64,000 bases of DNA from the NCBI GenBank assembly GCA_964433755.1, contig CAYSSR010000001.1, positions 1,116,001 to 1,180,000 on the forward strand, read 5' to 3'. Positions 34,548 to 41,033 of the stretch are shown here, piece after piece (the first letter of the stretch is position 1; every line of letters starts with the position of its first letter). Position numbers and translations under genes: made by a program. The notes under the pieces are model-generated. The model was given only the letters and a program-made list of their open reading frames with translations. It had not been told where the DNA came from and made no database searches. The stretch is from JAUVXJ01 sp964433755. GTDB lineage: Bacteria > Chloroflexota > Anaerolineae > UBA7937 > B3-Chlor.

Positions 34548-34849
34548 CTCGGCCTCCTTTGTAGAATGGCTGACCCTGACTGGCTGGCTCTGAAACGCGG
34601 GAATGACGCCATCATCATAGCACCAAGTGGGATGCTTGCCAAGTCGCCCTGCTCTGGGTGCAACACACGCGCTCAGGTTGTTCTGCGTCGAGCCGAAGGT
34701 GACAGTTGCTCCTCGCGCCTCGTGGCTCGGAGTTGACCGACCGATTGACCTCGCGGCAGCCGCCAGGTATACTCTTCCACGGTGGTGCCAGACCGACGTG
34801 GGAGGTTGCGGGTGCACCCACCCGTCGGATCGACGGAAGGAGGGGGCAG
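34548..34849. other. Divergent promoter region, copy 2
   Basis: About 300 nt between copy 2 of the unknown gene and intact osmC. It contains the osmC promoter (34745-34773). The reverse promoter for the unknown gene should lie in the left half; no consensus pair is obvious. Confidence 0.6.
34745..34773 (+). promoter_or_regulatory. Sigma-70 promoter of osmC
   Basis: TTGACC (34745-34750), a 17-nt spacer and TATACT (34768-34773). The start of transcription is predicted near 34780, giving a leader of about 70 nt with a GGAGG site before the ATG at 34850. Confidence 0.65.
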
Positions 34850-35257
34850 ATGCGGGTCACGGTCGAGCACGTAGACGGTATGCGCTTCTCGGCCATGGGG
34901 GGCGGTCACACCGTCGTCATCGACGCTGCACCGGAGCACGGCGGCGGCACGGCGATGAGTGGGCCACAGTTGTTCGTTGCCGCCGTAGGTGCCTGCATCC
35001 TGGAGTTCGTGCTCAACTCCTGCCGACTGCGGGAGGTGCAGGTGGAGCGGCTCAGCGTCACGATGGAGTACGAGGAGGTCCCGAAGCCTCGTAGGATCGG
35101 TGCACTGTCGGCGGCGATTTCTATGGACCCTGAACCACCCGAAGAGGTGAAACGCAGAGTCGTGGGGGTGGCCCGGCACGCGACGTTGATCAACACATTG
35201 GCCGAACCTCCGGCGGTGGACATCCACTTCGCCGCCCAAGAAGAGCAGGAAGAGTGA
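34850..35257 (+). CDS. OsmC/Ohr-family protein
   Basis: A 135-aa protein, the normal size for OsmC-like proteins. The start is the ATG at 34850 behind GGAGGGGG. GPQLFVAAVGACILEFVLNSC carries the first redox-active Cys (C49, in the conserved GAC-x7-8 helix) plus C58. The second catalytic Cys, normally in a C-terminal CPVHNSL-like motif, is replaced in HATLINTLAEPP, where the aligned residue is Ala or Thr. Classical OsmC/Ohr enzymes use both Cys to reduce organic hydroperoxides, so this protein may work differently or bind a ligand. A truncated copy lies at 33102. Confidence 0.88.
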   Translation: MRVTVEHVDGMRFSAMGGGHTVVIDAAPEHGGGTAMSGPQLFVAAVGACILEFVLNSCRLREVQVERLSVTMEYEEVPKPRRIGALSAAISMDPEPPEEVKRRVVGVARHATLINTLAEPPAVDIHFAAQEEQEE

Positions 35258-35347
35258 TAGACTGTCTCACGTAGTCGACGGCTTAGCAGCGGAGACGCTC
35301 CCGGCTCTCAGTGCCTGGCCGTTGTCCTTGGATGAGTGAGGACGGGT

Positions 35348-35992
35348 ATGTCACAACGGAGCCATGCCGAGTTCACAGGACGGGCAGTCCGCCACTACGA
35401 CCTGGTGATGGACCTGCTCCTGCTGGGGCGGTATCAGAGCTTCATCGAGCAGGCCATCCAGCGGATGGATCTCCAGAAGGGCGATGTGATCCTCGATCTG
35501 GGATCGGGCACGGGGCGCAACGTTTGCGTGATGCTCGAGACCTTGGGTCCCACCGGCCGGGTCGTAGGCGTGGATAGCAGCCGGGACATGGTCCGAGAGG
35601 CTCAGGAACGGTGCTCCGCCTATCCCCACGTGGCCTTTCTGAACCGCCGGATCGAAGAGCCGCTTCCCTTTCGCAACACGTTCGACAAAGCGTGTTTGGC
35701 TTTCACGCTGCACAGCCTGGAAGATGGAGACAAGGAAAGGGTGCTCGGCAACGTCCATCGAGCGCTGAAGCGCGGTGGGTTGCTCTGGATCCTGGACTTC
35801 AGCGAGTTCGACCTCGAGCGGCAATCGTTCCCTTTCCGCTGGGCCTTCCGGCGTATCGAATGCGACCTGGGTATCGAGTTTCTGTCCCTGGACCTCGAGC
35901 ACATGCTGGCTCAGCACGGGTTCGGCAAGTTCGTTGCGTACCCGTTCCTCCGGGGCTACGTCAGGCTGCTGGGGGCGGAGAGGGTGGAGTAA
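35348..35992 (+). CDS. Class I SAM-dependent methyltransferase (UbiE/Methyltransf_11-like)
   Basis: A protein of about 214 aa. The SAM-binding motif I is VILDLGSGTGRN, motif II is VVGVDSSRDMV with the acidic ribose-binding Asp, and motif IV-like residues are DKACLAFTLHSLED. YDLVMDLLLLGRYQSFIEQAI precedes the Rossmann fold as in UbiE/COQ5-like enzymes. It transfers a methyl group from SAM to an unknown small molecule, perhaps a lipid or quinone. The ATG at 35348 is preferred over a GTG at 35336 because GAGGACGG lies just upstream of it. Follows osmC by 90 nt on the same strand and precedes a small gene by 10 nt. Confidence 0.9.
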   Translation: MSQRSHAEFTGRAVRHYDLVMDLLLLGRYQSFIEQAIQRMDLQKGDVILDLGSGTGRNVCVMLETLGPTGRVVGVDSSRDMVREAQERCSAYPHVAFLNRRIEEPLPFRNTFDKACLAFTLHSLEDGDKERVLGNVHRALKRGGLLWILDFSEFDLERQSFPFRWAFRRIECDLGIEFLSLDLEHMLAQHGFGKFVAYPFLRGYVRLLGAERVE

Positions 35993-36002
35993 GGGGTGAT
36001 AG

Positions 36003-36284
36003 ATGACAAACGAGCGTATCGAAGAGCTGAGAAAGCAGATAGCTGAGCTGAACGCTCGATGGCCTGCCCATTCGGTGCCGCCCGCGATGCTCCAGCAGTT
36101 AGAGGAACTGGAAGAGGAACTGGGGAGGGAACTGCGGCAAGCGGCGGTGGACGCCCAGGACCCCCCGGCAAAGGGCGGCAGCAATCCAATTGGAATCGAA
36201 ACGCCCGATACCGCGAGGCCCACAGCGTGCACTATGCCGCGACCAAGCACCTCACCCTCATCGCGACACCAATGTGTCGATTGA
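36003..36284 (+). CDS. Small coiled-coil protein (93 aa)
   Basis: ATG at 36003, 10 nt after the methyltransferase stop. The first 48 residues form a heptad-like helix pair (RIEELRKQIAELNARWPAHS, QQLEELEEELGRELRQA). This N-terminal pattern (RIEELxxQIAELxARWPAHSVPPAMLQ) is one I recognise from many small uncharacterised bacterial proteins, sometimes labelled histidine kinase by automatic transfer, for which there is no support. The C-terminal 40 residues are Pro/Ser-rich and probably disordered, and may include read-through of non-coding sequence. Function unknown. Confidence 0.72.
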   Translation: MTNERIEELRKQIAELNARWPAHSVPPAMLQQLEELEEELGRELRQAAVDAQDPPAKGGSNPIGIETPDTARPTACTMPRPSTSPSSRHQCVD

Positions 36285-36309
36285 CCCCGCGGTCGCCTCC
36301 TGGTATATT
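36281..36309 (+). promoter_or_regulatory. Sigma-70 promoter with very short leader
   Basis: TTGACC (36281-36286), a 17-nt spacer and TATATT (36304-36309). The predicted start near 36316 lies within the GGGAGG ribosome-binding site of the gene whose GTG is at 36327, so the leader is only about 10 nt. The -35 box overlaps the stop codon of the preceding small gene. Confidence 0.55.
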
Positions 36310-36326
36310 CTCGCTGGGAGGAACCC

Positions 36327-37340
36327 GTGGTCACTGGACGCGCTGAGAAGACTCAGGAGTCCCTGCTAGCGAGGCTGGTCACGGGAGAGACGTATCCCTG
36401 GGCCAGACTGATAGTCGCCTTGCTGCTGCTGGCGGCCCCCGTCGTGCTGGCGGTGCTGGATGGGGTATGGGAAGACTTCATCAGCCACGGCTACTGGCGC
36501 ATCGCGCTTCTCCCCACTGGGATCATCGTGTACATCCTCGTCGTGTCGAGCATCCTCGGGCGAGGAGACGTCCGTGTGGTCGAAGCGTTCCGCCCACTGG
36601 TGCTCTTGGACCAAGAGGCCTTCGATGCGCTGGTCAACGAGGCCTCACGGCTGGGAGGGATGTGGGAGGTCCTAGCCTTCGGTATCGGTGCGGCCTTCGG
36701 GCTGCTGCTGGGCCGATCCTGGCTTCCCGACCGCGGGTCCCTGTTCCTGGGAGCCCATCTGACCGTGGCGGCCGGCCTCATGTTCGGCCTCCTGGGATGG
36801 GTGATCTATGCGTCGGTGGCCAGCACCAGGCTGTCCGCCCAACTGCACCGGCAGCCCCTCACCATCGACATCTTCGACATAGGGCCTTTCGAGCCCATCG
36901 GTCGTCAGAGTCTGGCCATCGCCCTGGTGTTCGTGGGCGGAATCGCGTTGAGCACCCTGCTAGGTGGGGGGTGGAGCAGCTTGTATGCCTGGCAGAACTG
37001 GGTGGTGTACCCGCTCCTGACCGTGGTGCCGTTCCTGGTCTTCTTCCTCAACATGCGCGACACTCATCGTCTGCTGGCTGCGGAGAAGGAGAGGGAGCTG
37101 AGGGCGGTGCAGGAGAAGATAGTCTCGGCCTCGCGCACGCTGATGGAGCGGATCGACGCGGGCGAGAGTACCGGCACGCTGGGTGCTGAGATCAGCGCGC
37201 TGGCGGCCTACGAGAGCCGCGTGCAAGCGGCGAGGACTTGGCCCTACAACACGTCCATGCTGCGCACCCTTTTCGCCACTATCGTGGTCCCCGGCGGTGC
37301 GGCGCTGGCAAGAATCTTCTCAGACGTGTGGTCCCGATGA
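36327..37340 (+). CDS. Hypothetical polytopic membrane protein with C-terminal coiled coil
   Basis: A 337-aa protein. GTG start at 36327 behind GGGAGG. Transmembrane helices are predicted at about 27-45, 58-78, 112-132, 140-165, 196-216 and 226-246. They are followed by a charged helical tail of about 90 aa (RDTHRLLAAEKERELRAVQE, KIVSASRTLMERIDAGES) that should lie in the cytoplasm. A final hydrophobic segment (LFATIVVPGGAALARIF) is near the end. No recognised domain. The layout (membrane bundle plus amphipathic tail) could fit a signalling or scaffold protein. Confidence 0.82.
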   Translation: MVTGRAEKTQESLLARLVTGETYPWARLIVALLLLAAPVVLAVLDGVWEDFISHGYWRIALLPTGIIVYILVVSSILGRGDVRVVEAFRPLVLLDQEAFDALVNEASRLGGMWEVLAFGIGAAFGLLLGRSWLPDRGSLFLGAHLTVAAGLMFGLLGWVIYASVASTRLSAQLHRQPLTIDIFDIGPFEPIGRQSLAIALVFVGGIALSTLLGGGWSSLYAWQNWVVYPLLTVVPFLVFFLNMRDTHRLLAAEKERELRAVQEKIVSASRTLMERIDAGESTGTLGAEISALAAYESRVQAARTWPYNTSMLRTLFATIVVPGGAALARIFSDVWSR

Positions 37341-37447
37341 GGGGCTACGCATGCACGTCAATTCGCGTGTATCAAGCGAGCGCGCACAGCGCGATGCAAC
37401 GCCACTGACAACGTGCTCCCGTTCCTGTCATGGTTGCCTCTGCGGGA

Positions 37448-37867
37448 CTACTGGACGGTCACGTGGACCGTGAACGTCTCCAGAGGCTCCACGTCCGTCT
37501 CCCATGGACGCTGGTAGACCAGCTTGAACTCCATCTGGCCCGTTTCCACGGCTTCGAAGCGCAAGGTCTGCGTTCCCGGAGCGCCGAGCAGATCTGACTC
37601 AGCCTCGAACTCTGGCTCGCCAACCTGCTGCAAGATCGCCCCCTCGGACTCCACGACCTCCCAGGAGTAGCCGGTGGTGGGGTTGCCCTCTAGCTTGATG
37701 GTCAGGGTTTGCCCCTTCTGGAGTGTGATCTCCCGGCCGTTGTCCTCGGCCTCCAGAGCCAGCACGGACTCCGCCGCACAGCCGCTGGCGCCCGCCACTA
37801 CCACGACCGCCAGGAGCGCCACCAGAATGCTCATGCTCGCCGCCATCTCTCGAAGCCTTTCCTTCAT
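37448..37867 (-). CDS. Lipoprotein chagasin-family (I42) cysteine-protease inhibitor
   Basis: A 139-aa protein. The start is the ATG at 37867 behind GGAGGTACGCAG; the longer frame upstream has no signal. It has a lipoprotein signal peptide with lipobox GASGC (C30). The inhibitor domain has the three chagasin loops: NPTTGYSW (62-69), LLGAPGTQ (93-100) and RPWE (120-123). These insert into the active-site cleft of papain-like proteases. The domain is close in sequence to the N-terminal domain of the protease at 27139 (shared SDLLGAPGTQ.LRF and RPWE). Expected to sit on the outer face of the membrane and guard against secreted C1 proteases, possibly that one. Confidence 0.92.
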   Translation of the reverse strand: MKERLREMAASMSILVALLAVVVVAGASGCAAESVLALEAEDNGREITLQKGQTLTIKLEGNPTTGYSWEVVESEGAILQQVGEPEFEAESDLLGAPGTQTLRFEAVETGQMEFKLVYQRPWETDVEPLETFTVHVTVQ

Positions 37868-38001
37868 CTGCGTACCTCCATCCCCCGGCGTTTTCTTCTG
37901 CCGCAGATTAGACGATAGGAGCGGGAAGGAAGTTCCTTGGCTCGCGGGCCCACAGGCTAGAGCCTCCATATCCCAGGTTGTGAGCGGTGAACTCGATTCC
38001 G

Positions 38002-39147
38002 TCACGGGGCCGGAAGCACCCGGAAGCTGGCAACAAAGTGATCGTAGACGTTGCTCAGTTCCTCGTTGTTCTCGCTGACCGCCGTACCAATGATGAAGTA
38101 TGTTCGGTCCTCGGCGTACAAGATCGTTGAGTGATGGACCAAGGTCCGTGAAGCGTTGTCCTCTGTGAAGGTGTAGGCAGCCTGGGCTGCCCTGAAGCCG
38201 TCAAGATCCAGCAGGTAGGGGTCCTCCAGTGGGTGCGGTTGTTGCCCGCCCACGAAGTTCTCTAGGAGGTAGAAGTACTCCTCGTCTGTTGGGGTCGCCA
38301 AGGGTGAACCGCGCGTTGCCCAAAAGACTTGCACCCATAAGACGAGCGTCTCCTCCGGCGTCTGCGTGGGTGTGAAGAACTCCACACCGCTCGAAGCTAG
38401 GCCATCCGTCTCGAACTCCTCGAGATCGCCGACTTCGACGACCCACCCTTCGGGGTGGTGCACGGAGAAGCAGAGATCTTCGTTGGAGTAGGAGACGTAT
38501 CCCGGCGCCACCGTGGGAGCTGGTCTAGCGAGCCTCGCTTCCCACGTGGCGGTGGCCTGGGCGGGCAAGCCCCAGACTCCCGCCTGTAGGCTGTCTGTGC
38601 GCTGACTCCACTGTGCCAGGCCAGCGATGGCCAAAACCAGCACTCCCAGCCCCACCGCTGCCAGGGCACCGAGGCCCAGCCACTGCCGCCTTCGGGCACC
38701 TGGCTCGAGAGGTTCATCGGGCACGGCCTCGCTGGCCCACACGACCTGACCCGACTCGTCCATCGAAACGCTCGGTTTCCCGGCTGGCGTTTGAGGCACC
38801 AGTCGCTCCAACTGTGCGCGTTCCTGAGGAGAAGCCGCAGGCAATAGGGCGGCGACCACCTCCTGAGTCACGTCTTTGCCACCCTGAAGATTGATCACGA
38901 TGCTCTCTAGCGCGTAGAGCAGTCCCCAGGGTATCCCCCACCAGCCCAGGAGCACGGAGAGCAGGGTGTAGCGCATCCCCTTACGCACGGCGCTCTCGCC
39001 GGGCCTCACAAGGTAGAGGTCGGAGCTGCGTTTGAAGGTTATCACCAACAAGGACACACAGTATTGGTAGACCACGAACCTGGTCCCATATTGGAGTTCC
39101 GTGATCAGCTCGGCTGGCGTTCGTGGTCCGGGTCCCTCGGTGTTCAT
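38002..39147 (-). CDS. Membrane-anchored protein with PsbP/DUF1795-like C-terminal domain
   Basis: A protein of 381 aa. The start is placed at the second ATG (39147, MNTEGPGP) because GGGGAGG is 6 nt upstream of it. The N-terminal half has hydrophobic stretches at about 25-40 and 62-85 (YTLLSVLLGWWGIPWGLLYA) and a central transmembrane helix at about 155-180 (LGLGALAAVGLGVLVLAIAG). The C-terminal 180 residues are extracytoplasmic: VSYSNEDLCFSVHHPEGWVV resembles the start of PsbP/DUF1795-type lipoprotein domains (FSI-YPxGW), ending with YDHFVASFRVLPAP. Function unknown. The membrane-pair N-terminus resembles DUF4234-like regions, but this is weak. Confidence 0.82.
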   Translation of the reverse strand: MNTEGPGPRTPAELITELQYGTRFVVYQYCVSLLVITFKRSSDLYLVRPGESAVRKGMRYTLLSVLLGWWGIPWGLLYALESIVINLQGGKDVTQEVVAALLPAASPQERAQLERLVPQTPAGKPSVSMDESGQVVWASEAVPDEPLEPGARRRQWLGLGALAAVGLGVLVLAIAGLAQWSQRTDSLQAGVWGLPAQATATWEARLARPAPTVAPGYVSYSNEDLCFSVHHPEGWVVEVGDLEEFETDGLASSGVEFFTPTQTPEETLVLWVQVFWATRGSPLATPTDEEYFYLLENFVGGQQPHPLEDPYLLDLDGFRAAQAAYTFTEDNASRTLVHHSTILYAEDRTYFIIGTAVSENNEELSNVYDHFVASFRVLPAP

Positions 39148-39527
39148 CTCCATCCTCCCCTCGTCTCAATCCCCAGCGGCGGCTTGACCTGTGTCACGTC
39201 GTAGGTGGGAGACGCTGCCGTGCGAGGCGGAACAGGCATGATGTGGATACCGAGAGTATGCAACGCCTCGTCACCGGCGTAACACATTGTCGACCATGCT
39301 CTTGCCATCGTACCATACAATCCTGGGGAGAGCAAGGCGCCTTGGGGAAGCGGGTTGAACGCTGTCATGGCGCCCCAGCTTCCCAAACACGACTGCGCTT
39401 GCGCGTGGACATCGTAGGTGCTATTCTTCTTCTCAAGCCCCTTGCTGCGGGCTCCTTCGTTCGGGCCGTGTGTCTGCGGCACGGCATAGCAGCCAACTGA
39501 TACGTTTTCATAGGTGAGGAGGGGGCT
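39148..39527. other. Divergent intergenic region
   Basis: 380 nt between divergent genes. It must hold two promoters, but I see no consensus pair. No gene supported. Confidence 0.4.
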
Positions 39528-40895
39528 ATGAGGCGATCCACGATCTGCTGCACTGGGGCACTGCTAGTCGCTCTCTTGGTTGTTTCCTCTTGCGCCGCCC
39601 CAGGACAGGGGCCTATGACCTGGATAGACCGTCCCCTGGATGGCTCCCATCTTCCTCTCGGCGCCGTCACCATCATGGCTCACGCCTCCGACGCCGATGG
39701 CGTCGCCAGCTTCGAGTTCTTCGTCGACGAAGATTCCCTGGCCACCGTCCCTGCCAGTGGCGGGCGTCTGGGTGACGCGACTGCGGGTTGGACCCCCACC
39801 GCGCCTGGCACCTACACCGTTCGCGCGAGAGCCACGGACAGTGCTGGCAACGTTGGTTCGGAAGCGACGTCAGTGGTGACGGTGGGCGAGGTGGCCACAC
39901 CCTCACCTACGTTCGCGGCTGAGGGAGGTGAAGGCGAGATATTCTTCCTCGTGGAGCCCGAAGTCATCGCTCCAGGCGCCTGTGCAGTGGTGCGCTGGGA
40001 GGTCTATCCGCCCGTCGATGCCCTTCTCGATGGTGAAGGTGTGCCGTCCGCCGGCGAGCGAGAGGTGTGTCCTCTCGAGACCACCACCTACGAACTCCTG
40101 GTGCCCGAGTGGGAACAGGCGAGCACAGCGACTGTCCACGTGGAGGCAGCACCAGAGGAAGTGGGCATCTTCTTCGCTGCGGATCCAGATGCTATCCCTC
40201 AGGGCGGGTGCGCGACGTTGATCTGGGAGGTGGGCGCTCCCGCGGAGTGGGCCACGCTTCTGGAGGGCTCTGAGGTCGATCACACAGGGCAGCAGCAGGT
40301 ATGTCCTGCCACCACCACGACCTATGAGCTTGTGGTGCAGGCCCCCGATGGTTATCAGACCACGAGGACCGTGACGCTGCACGTGGAGTCCTCACAGGAG
40401 CCGACACCGACTCCTGAGCCTAGCACCGCGCCTGCGGGACCGACGCCTACGTCCCCGCCCGCAGGACCGACGCCTACGTCTCCGCCCGCAGCACCGACGC
40501 CTACGTTCCCGCCTGTAGCTTCTCCCACGCCATCAGGCACGGACCTGGCGATCACCGATCTCTACGCACAGAGCCTCTACGGGCCGATCTGGGCCAGAAT
40601 CACGAACCGTGGGCCGGGCACTGTGAATAACGTCACGGTTCAGCTCACCTGCCAGTGGGATAGGTCTATCTCAGGTAGGCCCCTGGACTCGGGCCAAACG
40701 GGAGCTATCCCTATCCCTATCGGCAGCCTCAGCCCGGGCCAGACCGAAGCCTTCAACACAGATTTGTCCGTCGATCTGCACAATGACTACCAGTACGACA
40801 TATCGTGCACCATCCAGGTACCGTTCAACGATCCTAGCCCGGGCAACAACACCCATTCGGAGACGTTCACCGAGGACACTCCGGGGGGCACGTAA
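39528..40895 (+). CDS. Surface lipoprotein with Ig-like repeats and CARDB domain
   Basis: A 455-aa lipoprotein with lipobox VSSCA (C22). Residues 28-118 form a Big_7-type Ig domain (WIDRPLDGSHLPLGAVTIMA). Two homologous beta modules follow at about 132-210 (GEIFFLVEPEVIAPGACAVV ... CPLETTTYELLV) and 213-290 (VGIFFAADPDAIPQGGCATL ... CPATTTTYELVV). Next is a Pro/Thr-rich linker with three 9-residue repeats (301-327), and last a CARDB-like domain (335-445, DLAITDLYAQSLYGPIWARI). No enzymatic site is visible. Probably a cell-surface adhesin or scaffold. The next gene downstream is a similar surface protein. Confidence 0.88.
   Translation: MRRSTICCTGALLVALLVVSSCAAPGQGPMTWIDRPLDGSHLPLGAVTIMAHASDADGVASFEFFVDEDSLATVPASGGRLGDATAGWTPTAPGTYTVRARATDSAGNVGSEATSVVTVGEVATPSPTFAAEGGEGEIFFLVEPEVIAPGACAVVRWEVYPPVDALLDGEGVPSAGEREVCPLETTTYELLVPEWEQASTATVHVEAAPEEVGIFFAADPDAIPQGGCATLIWEVGAPAEWATLLEGSEVDHTGQQQVCPATTTTYELVVQAPDGYQTTRTVTLHVESSQEPTPTPEPSTAPAGPTPTSPPAGPTPTSPPAAPTPTFPPVASPTPSGTDLAITDLYAQSLYGPIWARITNRGPGTVNNVTVQLTCQWDRSISGRPLDSGQTGAIPIPIGSLSPGQTEAFNTDLSVDLHNDYQYDISCTIQVPFNDPSPGNNTHSETFTEDTPGGT
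40431..40511 (+). repeat. Three 27-bp tandem repeats coding a PAGPTPTSP linker
   Basis: Three in-frame 27-nt units at 40431-40457, 40458-40484 and 40485-40511 encode PAGPTPTSP, PAGPTPTSP and PAAPTPTFP. They form a flexible Pro/Thr spacer, a possible glycosylation target and a site prone to copy-number change. Confidence 0.85.
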
Positions 40896-41033
40896 GGTCA
40901 GACGTGCCCATCAACGACCCTGATCCGGGGAACCAGCCCTAGTCCGAGCTGTGGTAGGCCGGACAACCGCTGGGATGCGTACGGGGAAGACGCGAAAGGC
41001 GCGACAACCCACGCTTATGACACACAAGGGAGC

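Larger units (their letters stand above)
31500..34986. repeat. Tandem duplication of about 1.75 kb (two units)
   Basis: Unit 1 is about 31500-33241 and unit 2 about 33247-34986. Each unit reads, left to right: 3' part of the minus-strand unknown gene, its 5' end and leader, the divergent promoter, and the start of the plus-strand osmC gene. At the junction (33241-33247), unit 1 breaks inside osmC and unit 2 begins inside the unknown gene. The outer copies are intact (the unknown gene on the left, osmC on the right) and the two inner copies are truncated. This is the exact outcome expected from one tandem duplication of a gene/promoter/gene segment. The units have diverged by many substitutions. 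Confidence 0.85.
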
